In this document: piece after piece, positions 35,639-44,821 of the stretch
How the letters are laid out: every line of letters starts with the position of its first letter
Position numbering within the stretch: position 1 is the stretch's first letter
Assembly (NCBI RefSeq): GCF_001441535.1
Contig: NZ_LMAU01000004.1
Span: 62,001-126,000 of the forward strand
Length of the DNA: 64,000 nucleotides
DNA from: Tsuneonella troitsensis
Lineage (GTDB): Bacteria; Pseudomonadota; Alphaproteobacteria; Sphingomonadales; Sphingomonadaceae
Direction of reading: 5' to 3'
Program-made: the position numbers and the translations under genes
Notes under the pieces: model-generated
Seen by the model: only the letters and a program-made list of their open reading frames with translations
What the model was told of the DNA's origin: nothing
Databases searched by the model: none

Positions 35639-36532
35639 CTAGAGCTTCGAAGGATCCTTGGGCACCGGCTGCACCACGGGCACCGCCTCATCCCTTTCGG
35701 GGACGCTCAGTACCGGGATCGAGGCGCCGGTCTCCGCGTCCGTCACGACCCCCGACGTCACGACAGGCTGCGTCGTCGTCGTGGTCGGATCACTGACGCC
35801 GACTTGCGGAACGCCCGCAAGTCGCGCTGCCTGCACGGCCACGAAGCCCGGTTGCGAAGCCCCGTAACGCGCGCCGTATTGCGCATCCCACGCCGCGGAT
35901 TCGCGCTGGTACTGCTCGTAGGCCGTGAAGAAGTTCTCGAACGGCATCTCGAACTGGACGAAGTTTGCTGCGGCCAGCGCCGCGCCATCCGCCTTGGGCA
36001 TTGCCGCCTGCGCGGCGGCCACGCGGAGGGCTGCCTGGCAGAATTCGGTGCGAGCGGGCGGCAGGGCAAAGTAATTGTAGATCGTCGTCATCAGACGCTC
36101 GCGCCCTGCGACCGCCTGGTTGCGTCCCGGAAATTCCCTTTGCGCAGCGCGATCGAGCCGCTGGTTGGTTTCGCGCAGCAGTTTGGCATTCCCGGTCAGG
36201 AACGAGCGATACCCTTCCAGGATCGGCTCATCGCCCGGTGCCGTACAGTTGAGCGCGGCGACGTTCCATGCCGAACGGAAATACCACAGGCGCTGGTCGT
36301 CGTTCAGGTTCTTGAGCGGGGTGAGCCGCTGCCCGTCTGGTCCGCGACCGGGAATATTCATGATGTAAGCCGCGCTGCCAGGCGGAAGCGGGCGATACGG
36401 AATGACTTCCACCGGCGGCGGCGGCGGCGGGGGAGGCGGAGGAGGAGGAGGTGGCGTCGCGCAAGCGCCCAGCATGGCCACCCCTGCGGCCAGAGCGATC
36501 ATTCGGATGCGTACGGGTGAACTGGAAATCAT
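35639..36532 (-). CDS. Proline-tract lipoprotein of unknown function
   Basis: 297 residues. Signal peptide MISSSPVRIRMIALAAGVAMLGAC with lipobox LGAC (Cys24), then ATP and an uninterrupted run of 14 prolines, followed by VEVIPYRPLPPGSAAYIMN. The main domain (about residues 60-235) is helical, with LWYFRSAWNVAALNC and a second cysteine in TEFCQAALRV. The tail, rich in Thr/Val/Pro, ends VPKDPSKL. The proline run may act as a rigid spacer through peptidoglycan. The family is unknown. Translation across 14 consecutive prolines would normally need EF-P. Confidence 0.72.
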   Translation of the reverse strand: MISSSPVRIRMIALAAGVAMLGACATPPPPPPPPPPPPPPVEVIPYRPLPPGSAAYIMNIPGRGPDGQRLTPLKNLNDDQRLWYFRSAWNVAALNCTAPGDEPILEGYRSFLTGNAKLLRETNQRLDRAAQREFPGRNQAVAGRERLMTTIYNYFALPPARTEFCQAALRVAAAQAAMPKADGAALAAANFVQFEMPFENFFTAYEQYQRESAAWDAQYGARYGASQPGFVAVQAARLAGVPQVGVSDPTTTTTQPVVTSGVVTDAETGASIPVLSVPERDEAVPVVQPVPKDPSKL

Positions 36533-36622
36533 GCGGCGCGGCCCTCCTCTGCCCGCATAGGGAATGACAGCGCGCGCCTTTCGCGCGGCTGAAGCAAACC
36601 GGCCCTAACGTGGGGTCGGGAC

Positions 36623-36659
36623 AAAGAAAATGCCCGGGGAACACGTCGTCCCCCGGGCA
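36623..36659 (-). terminator. Intrinsic terminator for the Bax-inhibitor-like gene
   Basis: Minus strand: TGCCCGGGG (36659-36651) pairs perfectly with CCCCGGGCA (36639-36631), an 11-base loop between them, followed by TTTTCTTTG. It lies 24 bases after the gene's stop. Confidence 0.85.
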
Positions 36660-36683
36660 CGATGAAACGAGTCCTGCGTGCGA

Positions 36684-37415
36684 CTATTCGCGGTTGCCCA
36701 GGAAGCTCAGCAGGAACTGGAACATGTTGATGAAGTCCAGGTAGAGCGTCAGGGCGCCAAGCACGATCGCCTTGCCGGCGAATTCGGTGCCGCGGAGAAC
36801 CGCATACTCGTTCTTCAGGCGCTGCGTATCGTAGGCGGTGAGGCCCGCGAAGATGAGCACACCAATGAAGCTGATCGCATACATCAGCGCCGGGCTCTGC
36901 AGGAACATGTTGGCGATCGTCGCGACGATGAGGCCGACAACGCCCATGATCAGGAAGCTGCCCCAGCTGCTCAGGCTCTTCTGGGTGGTGTAGCCGAACA
37001 GGCTAAGCCCCGCGAACGCCGCTGCAGTCGCGAAGAACGTCACCGCGATCGACCCGCCGGTGAACCGGAGGAAGATCGTCGACATCGACAGGCCCATCAG
37101 AGCCGCGAAGGTCCAGAACATCATCTGCAGGGTCGTCTTGCTGAACCGGTTCGCACCGAAGCTCATCGCAAAGACGATCGCGAGCGGCGACAGCGCCACG
37201 ATCCACATCATCGGGCCCGAGGCGAAATTGATCGCCAGGCCCGAATTGAACGTGAGCAGCGCGACGATACCCGTCAGCAGCACGCCACTGGTCATGTAGT
37301 TGTAGATCGAGAGCATGTGCTTGCGCAGGCCCGCGTCGAACACGACCTGCCCACCAGCGCGCGGCACCGACCCGAAGGCGGTGCTCGTCGGGCGGGGATC
37401 GTTCAAATTTGCCAT
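36684..37415 (-). CDS. Bax inhibitor-1/YccA family membrane protein
   Basis: 243 residues with seven hydrophobic segments, from YMTSGVLLTGIVALLTF through LGALTLYLDFINMFQFLL. Family hallmarks are VFDAGLRKHMLSIYNYM at the N-terminus, IGVLIFAGLTAYDTQRLK near residue 200 and the final LYLDFINMFQFLLSFLG. Bacterial relatives (YbhL, YccA, BsYetJ) form pH-sensitive calcium leak channels or interact with FtsH; which applies here is unknown. The gene is monocistronic and ends at a strong terminator. Confidence 0.92.
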   Translation of the reverse strand: MANLNDPRPTSTAFGSVPRAGGQVVFDAGLRKHMLSIYNYMTSGVLLTGIVALLTFNSGLAINFASGPMMWIVALSPLAIVFAMSFGANRFSKTTLQMMFWTFAALMGLSMSTIFLRFTGGSIAVTFFATAAAFAGLSLFGYTTQKSLSSWGSFLIMGVVGLIVATIANMFLQSPALMYAISFIGVLIFAGLTAYDTQRLKNEYAVLRGTEFAGKAIVLGALTLYLDFINMFQFLLSFLGNRE

Positions 37416-37509
37416 ACAATCTCCATTCCGGCGCCGAGCGACGACAAGCCGGTAGGTGCAATATCGGGATATTACGCCCCGGATTCAAGGAAAACCGGAC
37501 GCCGTCGCA

Positions 37510-38319
37510 TTAACCCTGCTCGCGGGCCTCCGCCGCCATTTCCCGGCCCCGGTCCCGCGCGGACCGCAGGGTATCGGTCACCAGCCGCGTGAGAGCCTCT
37601 CCCTCGTCGAGGACGTCGAGGCCCTTCTGCGTCATTCCGCCGGGACTGGCTACCTTTCGGGCCAGTTCCGCCGGCGAAAGGTCAGCTGCGGACGCCAGCG
37701 TGGCGGCGCCTTCGACCATCTGGACCGCGAGCCGTTCGGCCTGATCCGCCTCCAGCCCCAGCCGCGTCGCCGCCGCCGCGAGCGCGTCGATGAAGCGATA
37801 GACGAAGCCCGGGCCCGATCCGGCAAGCGCGGTCACCAGTTCGAACTGCCCCTCGTCGGCAAGCCATTCGGCGCTGCCCAGCCGTTCGGCCAGATCGGTC
37901 ACGGCGATGCGCCGCTCATCGTCGAGGCCGGTGGCGACAAGCGCATTGGGCGACTTGCCGATGGCGGCAGCGAGGTTGGGCATCAGGCGTACGACGCCGC
38001 CAGCCTGCGGAAAATGGCGCGCCAGGCTGGCCAGTTCCACTCCCGCCAGAACCGAGATCACGGTCGTCTCCGAACCTGCGAGCAGCTTTAGCTGAGGAGC
38101 GGCATCCGCCAGCATCTGCGGCTTGAAGCCAAGAACGATCGCATCGAACGGTCCGTCCGGTACCTGCGCCGTGAAGCGAACACCGTCCGGCACCGTCTTG
38201 GCGCGGGGGCCGTAAGCGGTGAACGTGCCCGGCGTAATGCCGGAAACCAGCCAGCCCTCCAGCATCGCCCCGGTCATCGCACCGTATCCGGCTATCAGGA
38301 TGGATCGGAAGGCAGCCAT
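37510..38319 (-). CDS. proC: Pyrroline-5-carboxylate reductase
   Basis: NAD(P)H-dependent last step of proline synthesis. The 269 residues contain a Rossmann start ILIAGYGAMTGAMLEGW, VLGFKPQMLADAAPQL and VRLMPNLAAAIGKS near residue 115. The C-terminal dimerisation domain has LAGSGPGFVYRFIDAL and the signature ELARKVASPGGMTQKGLDVL. It lies 33 bases downstream of the YbjN-type gene, so the two are probably co-transcribed. Confidence 0.95.
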   Translation of the reverse strand: MAAFRSILIAGYGAMTGAMLEGWLVSGITPGTFTAYGPRAKTVPDGVRFTAQVPDGPFDAIVLGFKPQMLADAAPQLKLLAGSETTVISVLAGVELASLARHFPQAGGVVRLMPNLAAAIGKSPNALVATGLDDERRIAVTDLAERLGSAEWLADEGQFELVTALAGSGPGFVYRFIDALAAAATRLGLEADQAERLAVQMVEGAATLASAADLSPAELARKVASPGGMTQKGLDVLDEGEALTRLVTDTLRSARDRGREMAAEAREQG

Positions 38320-38352
38320 TCGGGTCTCGCGGTCGGGAAACGAGTGTCCGCT

Positions 38353-38862
38353 CTACGCTTCGCCCGCGGCATCGACCATAGCGCTGGCTAGCGCGTCCTG
38401 CGGGCTCTTGTCGCCCCACAGCACGAACTGGAACGCGGGATAGAACCGGTCGCATTCGTCGACCGCGGTTTCGATCAGACCCTGCGCCTGTCCGAGCCCG
38501 AGCAGCCCTTCGTCTCCCAGCAGCAGGCCGTGGCGATAGACCAGCATCCCGCCCTGCGACCACACGTCGAAGTGGCCGAGCCAGAGTTGTTCGTTGACTA
38601 GCGCCAGCAATTCGTGCGCCGCGCGGCGCTTGTCGTCGGACACGCGGATATCCGGCAAGCAAAGCAATTGCAGGACGTTGTCGTCGGCTCGCCAGATCGC
38701 GCGGACCTGGTAGCTGGTCCAACTGCCCTGGATCTCGGCCGAGATCTCGTCCGCCGACACGATCTCGTGCGCCCACCCGCGCGCCTCGAACAGCGCCGCC
38801 AGCATGTCGACGGGTGCCGCGTCCTCGACCGAAGTCTCGTAATCGTCCTGCCCGGTTCTCAT
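38353..38862 (-). CDS. YbjN-domain protein
   Basis: 169 residues: VDMLAALFEARGWAHEIVSA, a central domain with AIWRADDNVLQLLCLPDIRV, and NEQLWLGHFDVWSQGGMLVYRHGLLL. This is the pattern of YbjN/T3SS-chaperone-like folds, which are cytoplasmic and usually of unknown client. In sphingomonads this protein commonly precedes proC, as here. The start at 38862 (MRTGQDDYE) was chosen over an upstream GTG-like extension. Confidence 0.82.
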   Translation of the reverse strand: MRTGQDDYETSVEDAAPVDMLAALFEARGWAHEIVSADEISAEIQGSWTSYQVRAIWRADDNVLQLLCLPDIRVSDDKRRAAHELLALVNEQLWLGHFDVWSQGGMLVYRHGLLLGDEGLLGLGQAQGLIETAVDECDRFYPAFQFVLWGDKSPQDALASAMVDAAGEA

Positions 38863-39002
38863 CGTGGCGATCTCTTTTGCGTCATCGAACGGGTGGATGC
38901 AGCGTGGCCCGCCGACCCGCAATCGCGGTGCGGCTAACGGCTGGGGACAACGCGATAACCCTGTTCACAGCCTGTGCAAAAGCGGTGGAAGCGCTGTGCA
39001 CT

Positions 39003-40760
39003 CTACTTGAGAGGGGCGACTTCCTCGCCGACCTCGCTGGTGAACGTGAAGGCATCGATACCCTCCGCCTTCAAATCGGCGACCAACTTATTAGCCGCGC
39101 GCGCCGAATCGATCGGACCGGTCAGCAGGCGCTGCGAGACGCCCCACTTGGCGGTGAAAGCGTCGCGCTTCCCCAGGAGTTCGGGCGCCTTCTTCTCGAA
39201 ACGACGCCAATCGAACGCCAGCGCCTTCAAGTCCTTACCCGTGGCGACCTGCACCCAGATCCGGCTGGGCGCCTTGGGCTTGGGCGGAGGGGGTGGCGGT
39301 GGCGGGGGCGGAGGAGGTTGGGCAACTTCGCGCTTCGGCTTGATGGCCGTGATGTCGACCGCACCGGCCGCAGGCGCACGCGCGGTGCTTGCCGCGGTGA
39401 ACTCGGCGAACGCATCCGCGAGATCCTCGGGCTCCGGCGCGGCCTGAACCGTCTGCACGGCCTGCACCGAGGCCGGCACGGGAGCGGGGACGATGACGAC
39501 CGGCGGCGCAGGGTTCGTCTGTGCGGCGCTGACCCGGCTCAGTTCGAAACCGGGCCCCTGCTGCTGCGGCAAGGTTGCGACGACGACCGGCGCGGACGCT
39601 TCCCGCACAGGCGGAAGCTCGCTCGTCTGTGACACGGCAACTGGTGTCGGCGTGGTTACGGTCGGCAGCGGTGACGCTGGCGGCGGAGGTGGTGGCGGCG
39701 GGGGCGGCGGAGGAGGCGTCGGCGCTGGACGCGGCACATCCGCCTGTGCGATCCGCACCGGCGTGGTCTCTCGCGCCCCGGCGGCGACTTGCGCAGGCGT
39801 AGGCGCGCGAGTGGGCGCCGTGGCAGTCTGGCGCCGCTCGTTCCGCCGGGCGACCCGCGTGCGCGGGCCCAGCGGCTCGCCCTGGGGCGCAAGTCGGGAG
39901 TCGGCAGTCCCCGCAGGCACGGCGACAGGTTGAGCCGTGGTCGTCCCGGCGTACTGGGCAAGGCGCGGATCGTCGCGGCCGATCTGCGCCGCGCGCGGGA
40001 AATTGCCGAGGTTCGCTGCGGCCGCCTGCTGGGCGCGGGTCAACTTGGGCATATAGCGCAGGTATGGCGACATCCGGTCGGCCATGTCGCGCGGCATCAC
40101 AGCCTCGACGATCGCGACCGCTTCGTCCTCCCGCCCGAGGATCGCCAGGCCGAACGCCCGCGCGCGATAGGCGGCGAGGTCACGGCGCTGCAGCAGGGGC
40201 AGCAACGTGGCCTCGAACGCACGTGTATCGCCTGCAATCGCCTGGCTAATGGCCATGCGCCGCACGATTTCGTCGTCGCGGTTCCGGCTGAGTGCCAGCT
40301 TATACTGGCCCTGAGCCAAGGCATTGTCGCCCACCAGGTCGTAAGCGAGACCGCGGTCCGCCGCGATCGCCTCGACCTGTGCGCCGGACGCCTGCGCCTG
40401 CGCGAACAAGTCGATCGCCTCGATCGGGCGCCCCGACTTGAGATTGGCCGAAGCCAGCCCCGCCTTTACCCGGGGATCGCCGGCACGCACGGTCTCCGCA
40501 CGCCCGAAGAACCCAATCGCGGCGTCGACATCGTCGAGTGCGAGCGAGGCTCGGCCGGCCGCCACGAGCGCTTCGAAATCGGCCGGATTGCGCGCCAGCC
40601 GCTGCAAGGCGGAACTCAGTTCGCCCGATGCCGGTCCCGGCACCGCCTGCACGACGGCATAGCTTTGTGCTGCCAGTGGCGCCGAAACGAGCGCGAAGGG
40701 CAGCACCGCCAGCATCGCCGCCGCATGGCGGTTGCGCGAAGTCAACGTTCGTTCACCCAT
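39003..40760 (-). CDS. Tetratricopeptide and SPOR-domain exported protein
   Basis: 585 residues. Signal peptide (about 1-32, ending PLAAQS), helical TPR-like repeats about 45-260 (FEALVAAGRASLALDDVDAA, DNALAQGQYKLALSRNRDDE), then a long Pro/Ala/Thr-rich disordered region with two polyproline tracts of about a dozen residues each. A C-terminal SPOR domain ends it (SRIWVQVATGKDLKALAFDW to LKAEGIDAFTFTSEVGEEV). SPOR domains bind denuded septal glycan, so a role at the division site is inferred; the position just after ftsZ supports this. It is periplasmic and separated from ftsZ by 70 bases. Confidence 0.85.
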   Translation of the reverse strand: MGERTLTSRNRHAAAMLAVLPFALVSAPLAAQSYAVVQAVPGPASGELSSALQRLARNPADFEALVAAGRASLALDDVDAAIGFFGRAETVRAGDPRVKAGLASANLKSGRPIEAIDLFAQAQASGAQVEAIAADRGLAYDLVGDNALAQGQYKLALSRNRDDEIVRRMAISQAIAGDTRAFEATLLPLLQRRDLAAYRARAFGLAILGREDEAVAIVEAVMPRDMADRMSPYLRYMPKLTRAQQAAAANLGNFPRAAQIGRDDPRLAQYAGTTTAQPVAVPAGTADSRLAPQGEPLGPRTRVARRNERRQTATAPTRAPTPAQVAAGARETTPVRIAQADVPRPAPTPPPPPPPPPPPPPASPLPTVTTPTPVAVSQTSELPPVREASAPVVVATLPQQQGPGFELSRVSAAQTNPAPPVVIVPAPVPASVQAVQTVQAAPEPEDLADAFAEFTAASTARAPAAGAVDITAIKPKREVAQPPPPPPPPPPPPKPKAPSRIWVQVATGKDLKALAFDWRRFEKKAPELLGKRDAFTAKWGVSQRLLTGPIDSARAANKLVADLKAEGIDAFTFTSEVGEEVAPLK

Positions 40761-40830
40761 GACCCGGCCTCATGCCCGCGCGCGGCTGAACCCGCGTGTA
40801 ACGGACGCCCGACGCGTGGGACCAGACCGA

Positions 40831-42516
40831 TTACTGATTGTTCTGGCGATTGAGGAAGCGCGGAATGCTGAGCGAGGCCGAACCGGCATCGTCGTCATCG
40901 TCTTCGTCCTCGTCCGGCTTGGCACCGCCACGCGACAGGTTTGCCATCCGTTCGAACAGCGTGCTTCCGGCGCTGGGCGCAGCCCCGCCGCCTTCGCTTG
41001 CCCCATCGCCCGACACCAGGCCCCGGCGGCGACCGCCGCCAAGCTTGGCCTGGACCGGTTCGTCACGCTCTGCCAGTCGGTCGGCATCGCCCAGGAGATC
41101 ATCCTGAACACCCGACGAAGGCGGTGTGAGGTCGAGCGGGGCATCGTCGGTGCGTGCGTCGCCGCCCGTCCACTCGTCATCGCCAAAGCCGTCCTCTTCC
41201 GCAGCGTCGTCGTCGGCATTCCGCAGGCCGGCCAGCGGATCGACGATCCCGTCGACATCGTCGAAGTCCTCGGCCTCGTCCCCAGTGTCCCCGCCGTCGG
41301 AACCCGCACCGAATCCGCCCAGGTCGAGCGGCGCGCCGTCGGCCGTTTCCTCGTCCGAGGAGAGCACCAGTTCGTCCGTATCTGAGTCCGCAGCGGCGGA
41401 AGCCACGTAGGACTCAGGCGTCGATCCACCCTGGCCGAGGGTGTCTTCCTCCTGGTATTCCTCTTCGGCCGGCAATTCGAGAACCGGGCGCTTGGGCGCG
41501 CGGCTGGCGCCGAGCGAGAACGAGCGAGGCTCGGCCGCGCGGGTCTCGCCGGTTCCGTCGATCCCGGTGGCGACCACCGACACGCGGATCTTGCCCTGGA
41601 GGTCGGGATTGAACGCAGAACCCCAGATGATGTTCGCGTCTTCGTCGACCAGTTCGCGAATGTGGTTCGCGGCCTCGTCGACCTCGAGGAGCTTCATGTC
41701 CTCGCCGCCGATGATCGAGATGATCACGCCCTTGGCGCCGGCCATGCTCACGCCGTCGAGCAGCGGGTTGGCGATCGCGCGTTCGGCGGCCTCGAGTGCG
41801 CGGTTCTCGCCCTCGCCCTCGCCGGTGCCCATCATCGCCTTGCCCATTTCCTGCATCACCGAACGGACGTCGGCGAAGTCGAGGTTGATGAGGCCCGGCA
41901 TGACCATAAGGTCGGTGATCGAACGGACGCCCTGCTGCAGGACTTCGTCCGCCAGCATGAAGGCTTCCTTGAAAGTCGTTTCCGCCTTGGCGACCAGGAA
42001 CAGATTCTGGTTCGGAATGACGATCAGCGTATCGACGTGTTTCTGCAGCTCGTCGATGCCGGCCTCGGCCGCGCGCATCCGGCGCGTGCCTTCGAACAGG
42101 AACGGCTTGGTTACCACGCCGACCGTCAGCACGCCCTTGCGGCGGGCCGCTTCGGCGATCACGGGCGCCGCGCCGGTGCCGGTGCCGCCGCCCATGCCCG
42201 CGGCGATGAAGCACATGTTCACGCCTTCCAGCGCGTCTTCGATATCGCCGACGGTTTCTTCCGCCGCCGCCTTGCCCACTTCGGGGCGAGCGCCCGCGCC
42301 GAGTCCGCCGGTAATGTCGGGACCGAGTTGGATGCGCTTGTCGGCGCTCGCGTTGCTCAACGCCTGCGCGTCGGTGTTGGCGACGATGAAGTCGACGCCT
42401 TCGATCTCGGCGGCGATCATGTTGGCGATGGCGTTACCGCCTGCGCCGCCGACGCCGATCACCATGATCTTGGGACGAAGGTCGTCGGTAGCGGGTGGAC
42501 CGATGTTGATGCTCAT
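40831..42516 (-). CDS. ftsZ: Cell division protein FtsZ
   Basis: Tubulin-like GTPase forming the cytokinetic ring. The 561 residues contain [18 protein letters not shown] and the tubulin signature GGGTGTG (109-115). The catalytic T7 region [17 protein letters not shown] lies near 210. From about residue 330 an acidic linker of roughly 220 residues precedes the conserved C-terminal peptide IPRFLNRQ (551-558), which binds FtsA. The ribosome-binding site GGAGGGG can pair with CCCC just upstream (CCCC-GGA-GGGG), perhaps damping translation. A 101-base spacer with an exact DnaA box separates it from ftsA. Confidence 0.98.
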   Translation of the reverse strand: MSINIGPPATDDLRPKIMVIGVGGAGGNAIANMIAAEIEGVDFIVANTDAQALSNASADKRIQLGPDITGGLGAGARPEVGKAAAEETVGDIEDALEGVNMCFIAAGMGGGTGTGAAPVIAEAARRKGVLTVGVVTKPFLFEGTRRMRAAEAGIDELQKHVDTLIVIPNQNLFLVAKAETTFKEAFMLADEVLQQGVRSITDLMVMPGLINLDFADVRSVMQEMGKAMMGTGEGEGENRALEAAERAIANPLLDGVSMAGAKGVIISIIGGEDMKLLEVDEAANHIRELVDEDANIIWGSAFNPDLQGKIRVSVVATGIDGTGETRAAEPRSFSLGASRAPKRPVLELPAEEEYQEEDTLGQGGSTPESYVASAAADSDTDELVLSSDEETADGAPLDLGGFGAGSDGGDTGDEAEDFDDVDGIVDPLAGLRNADDDAAEEDGFGDDEWTGGDARTDDAPLDLTPPSSGVQDDLLGDADRLAERDEPVQAKLGGGRRRGLVSGDGASEGGGAAPSAGSTLFERMANLSRGGAKPDEDEDDDDDAGSASLSIPRFLNRQNNQ

Positions 42517-42617
42517 GGGGTGCCCCTCCGGGGAAAAAGTTGCTTGTGGCCAGTCTTACACGAACCGATTCGTCTCGGCATAGGACGAAATCCCTTATCC
42601 ACAGGGGTTAACGCCCA
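42517..42617 (-). promoter_or_regulatory. ftsA-ftsZ spacer with DnaA box and inverted repeats
   Basis: Contains an exact DnaA box, TTATCCACA (42595-42603), followed by GTTAAC. An inverted repeat TTCGTC-N9-GACGAA (42569-42589) and a small palindrome CGAA-CCGA-TTCG (42561-42572) lie closer to ftsZ. In Caulobacter, ftsZ transcription responds to DnaA and CtrA; a comparable promoter here is an inference from these sites. Confidence 0.6.
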
Positions 42618-43898
42618 TCAGAAATACTCGCGCATGGCGCGAACCACGCGGTTCACTAGTCCGACGCCGGTGTAGCGGGTCGTCGCGGTGTGCTTGGGAC
42701 CGATCGAGCGGATGTCGACCGGGTCGTCCGCGGCATAGAGGCACAGGCCCGCCAGCGTAACGAAACTGGGGGTGGCGTTGGCTTCGCCAAGTCCGCGCAG
42801 CGCGGGCGGCTTGCCCACGCGCACCGGCCGGCCGAGCGCGCTCTGCAGGAATTCCGCAATACCCGCGAGCTCCGAGCCGCCGCCGGTAACGACCACCTGT
42901 CCGCCCTTGGCGCCGGTGAAACCCATCGCCTTCAGCGCGCGGCCGACCTCGTCGGTCAGCTTCGAAAGTTGCTCGGTGATCACCGATACGAGTTCGGCCC
43001 GGGGGACGCGGTTTTGGTCGTCGGCGCCGCGCGCTGCGGGACCTGCGCCCTCGTCGCCGGGTCCGTTGACCGGCACCATATCCTTGTAATCGCTGGGAGA
43101 CGCGATGGCCGATCCGTATCGGCTCTTGAGCCGCTGGGCCTGCAACCGCTTGACCCCGAACGCGCCGGCCACCGCATCGGTGATGTCCGACGATCCGAAG
43201 GGGATCGCCGTCAGGCCGAGCAGCATCCCACCCGCATAGACCGCAACGTTGGTGACCTCGCCGCCGATCTCGACCAACGCGGTACCCAGTTCGCGCTCTT
43301 CAGGAGTGAGACAGGCGTGGCCCGCCGCGATCGGTGCCGCGACGACCGCTTCGACATCGAGGTGCGCGTTCTGCACCGCTTCGATCAGGTTGCGGACCGG
43401 GGCACCGTCGGCCAGCATGACGTGGATATCGACGCCCAGCCGCTCGGCATGCAGGCCGCGCGGGTTGGCCACGCCGTGCGCCCCGTCGAGGGTGTAGTGC
43501 GCAGGCTGCGCGTGGAGCACCATCCGGCCGTCGGGCTGGATGCTGTCGCGTGCGGCGACGAGCAGGTGCTCGATATCGTCTTCTTCGATCCGCCGCCCGC
43601 CGATATCGATCTCGACCTTGGCGACGCGGCTTGCGAGGCCCGCGCCCGAGCAACCGACCCAGACGCTCGAAACGCTGGTCCCGGCGTTCTTCTCCGCGCG
43701 CTCCACCGCATCGCGGATCGCATAAGTCGCGGCCGCCATGTCGGTGACATAGCCGCGCTTGATCCCCTGGCTCGCCCTATTGCCCGATCCGAGCACGATC
43801 AGCTCGCCGGTTTCGGACAGCCCCATGATCATCGCCGAAATGCGGAACGATCCGACGTTCACGGCGCCGAAGACCCTAGCGATGCGCGGGAGTGCCAT
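42618..43898 (-). CDS. ftsA: Cell division protein FtsA
   Basis: Actin-like membrane tether for FtsZ; 426 residues. It opens RIARVFGAVNVGSFRISAMI and has GIKRGYVTDMAAATYAIRDA, the SHS2/1C region, ALVEIGGEVTNVAVYAGG near residue 210 and VVVTGGGSELAGIAEFL near 345. It ends in a membrane-binding amphipathic helix, GLVNRVVRAMREYF. The start ATG at 43898 shares one base with the ftsQ stop (TAATG). It is the last gene of the overlapping dcw chain. Confidence 0.97.
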   Translation of the reverse strand: MALPRIARVFGAVNVGSFRISAMIMGLSETGELIVLGSGNRASQGIKRGYVTDMAAATYAIRDAVERAEKNAGTSVSSVWVGCSGAGLASRVAKVEIDIGGRRIEEDDIEHLLVAARDSIQPDGRMVLHAQPAHYTLDGAHGVANPRGLHAERLGVDIHVMLADGAPVRNLIEAVQNAHLDVEAVVAAPIAAGHACLTPEERELGTALVEIGGEVTNVAVYAGGMLLGLTAIPFGSSDITDAVAGAFGVKRLQAQRLKSRYGSAIASPSDYKDMVPVNGPGDEGAGPAARGADDQNRVPRAELVSVITEQLSKLTDEVGRALKAMGFTGAKGGQVVVTGGGSELAGIAEFLQSALGRPVRVGKPPALRGLGEANATPSFVTLAGLCLYAADDPVDIRSIGPKHTATTRYTGVGLVNRVVRAMREYF

Positions 43899-44821
43899 TA
43901 TTCGGCCCCTGCCGTCTTCGCAGCCTGGGCGTCGAGCGCCTGCTGCGCCCGGCCGGGAATGCGCATGTAGATGCGGTCCGGTGCGCGCATGTCGAACGCC
44001 GCGACCTTTCCGCCGAGCAGTCGGTTGGACCCGTCGAGCCGCGCGAACTGGACCAGCGCACCGGCCGATGCGTCGGGCCCGTGCGGCAGGGCGAGCACCT
44101 GTCCGGTCTTGAACGTCAGGTTCCAGCGACGATTGCCGATCCATTCGGCTTCGGCCACCTGCGATTTCAGCGCCGGAGCGGCATCGAGCAGTTCGTCGAG
44201 CGCCGCGACCTGTCGTGCGGCACCCGGGCCGGCGACCTTTAGCATGCCCTTGGCGTTGGCCTCGGACACCGGCTCGAGTTCGTGACCCTGCCCGTCGATC
44301 AGGACCAGACGGTCAGGCTTCCTCAGAGCCGCGCGCGGGGTGCGTTCGACGACATCGACCACAAGCGTGTCGGGAAGCTGGCGGCTGACCCGCGCATCCG
44401 CCACCCACGACAGCGCCAGCAGGTCGGCCCGGATGGCGGCGACATCGACCAGCGGCATCGGCCTGTCGCGCTCTGTCAGAACGCGCTCATAGACCTTGAG
44501 TTCGTTCATTCGCTCGACGCCGGTCACGTTGACCCGGCGAACCTCGAACCCTGCATCGCTCGCGACCGCGGCGACTTGCGCCTGTGCCAGCGCCGGAACG
44601 CCGGCCAGGCTCGCGACGAACCACGCGAGCGCGACCGCAGCGCCCAGGATCATCGCGAGGAACACCTTGTGCAGCTGTTCCTCGGTGAACGGCAGAAGCG
44701 CCAGCGCGCCACCGACCGCGCCCGATGTGCGCGCCTTCGCCTTGCGCGCGGTCGCCGCTCGGCTCTGCGCCGCGGCGGAACGGCGCACGCCCTTGCCCTT
44801 GCGATTGATCGTTTCAGCCAT
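43898..44821 (-). CDS. ftsQ: Cell division protein FtsQ
   Basis: Bitopic divisome protein linking early and late division proteins. The 307 residues have a basic cytoplasmic tail of about 35 residues, a membrane helix near 50-75 (VFLAMILGAAVALAWFVASL), the POTRA domain (FEVRRVNVTGVERMNELKVY) and the beta domain (LPDTLVVDVVERTPRAALRK). The tail is unusually Lys/Arg/Ala-rich. It overlaps ddl by eight bases and ftsA by one. Confidence 0.94.
   Translation of the reverse strand: MAETINRKGKGVRRSAAAQSRAATARKAKARTSGAVGGALALLPFTEEQLHKVFLAMILGAAVALAWFVASLAGVPALAQAQVAAVASDAGFEVRRVNVTGVERMNELKVYERVLTERDRPMPLVDVAAIRADLLALSWVADARVSRQLPDTLVVDVVERTPRAALRKPDRLVLIDGQGHELEPVSEANAKGMLKVAGPGAARQVAALDELLDAAPALKSQVAEAEWIGNRRWNLTFKTGQVLALPHGPDASAGALVQFARLDGSNRLLGGKVAAFDMRAPDRIYMRIPGRAQQALDAQAAKTAGAE

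Noticed and set aside
38863-39002. Possible replication-type repeats (TGTTCACAG, CTGTGCA) between the YbjN-type and SPOR genes
   Set aside because: Only loose matches to DnaA boxes, with no A/T-rich unwinding region and no origin-type gene neighbourhood; nothing firm could be assigned in this 140-base spacer.
42690-43970. A 426-codon open frame on the plus strand
   Set aside because: It mirrors ftsA exactly and its product is Arg/Asp/His-rich, as is typical of antisense frames in GC-rich genes.
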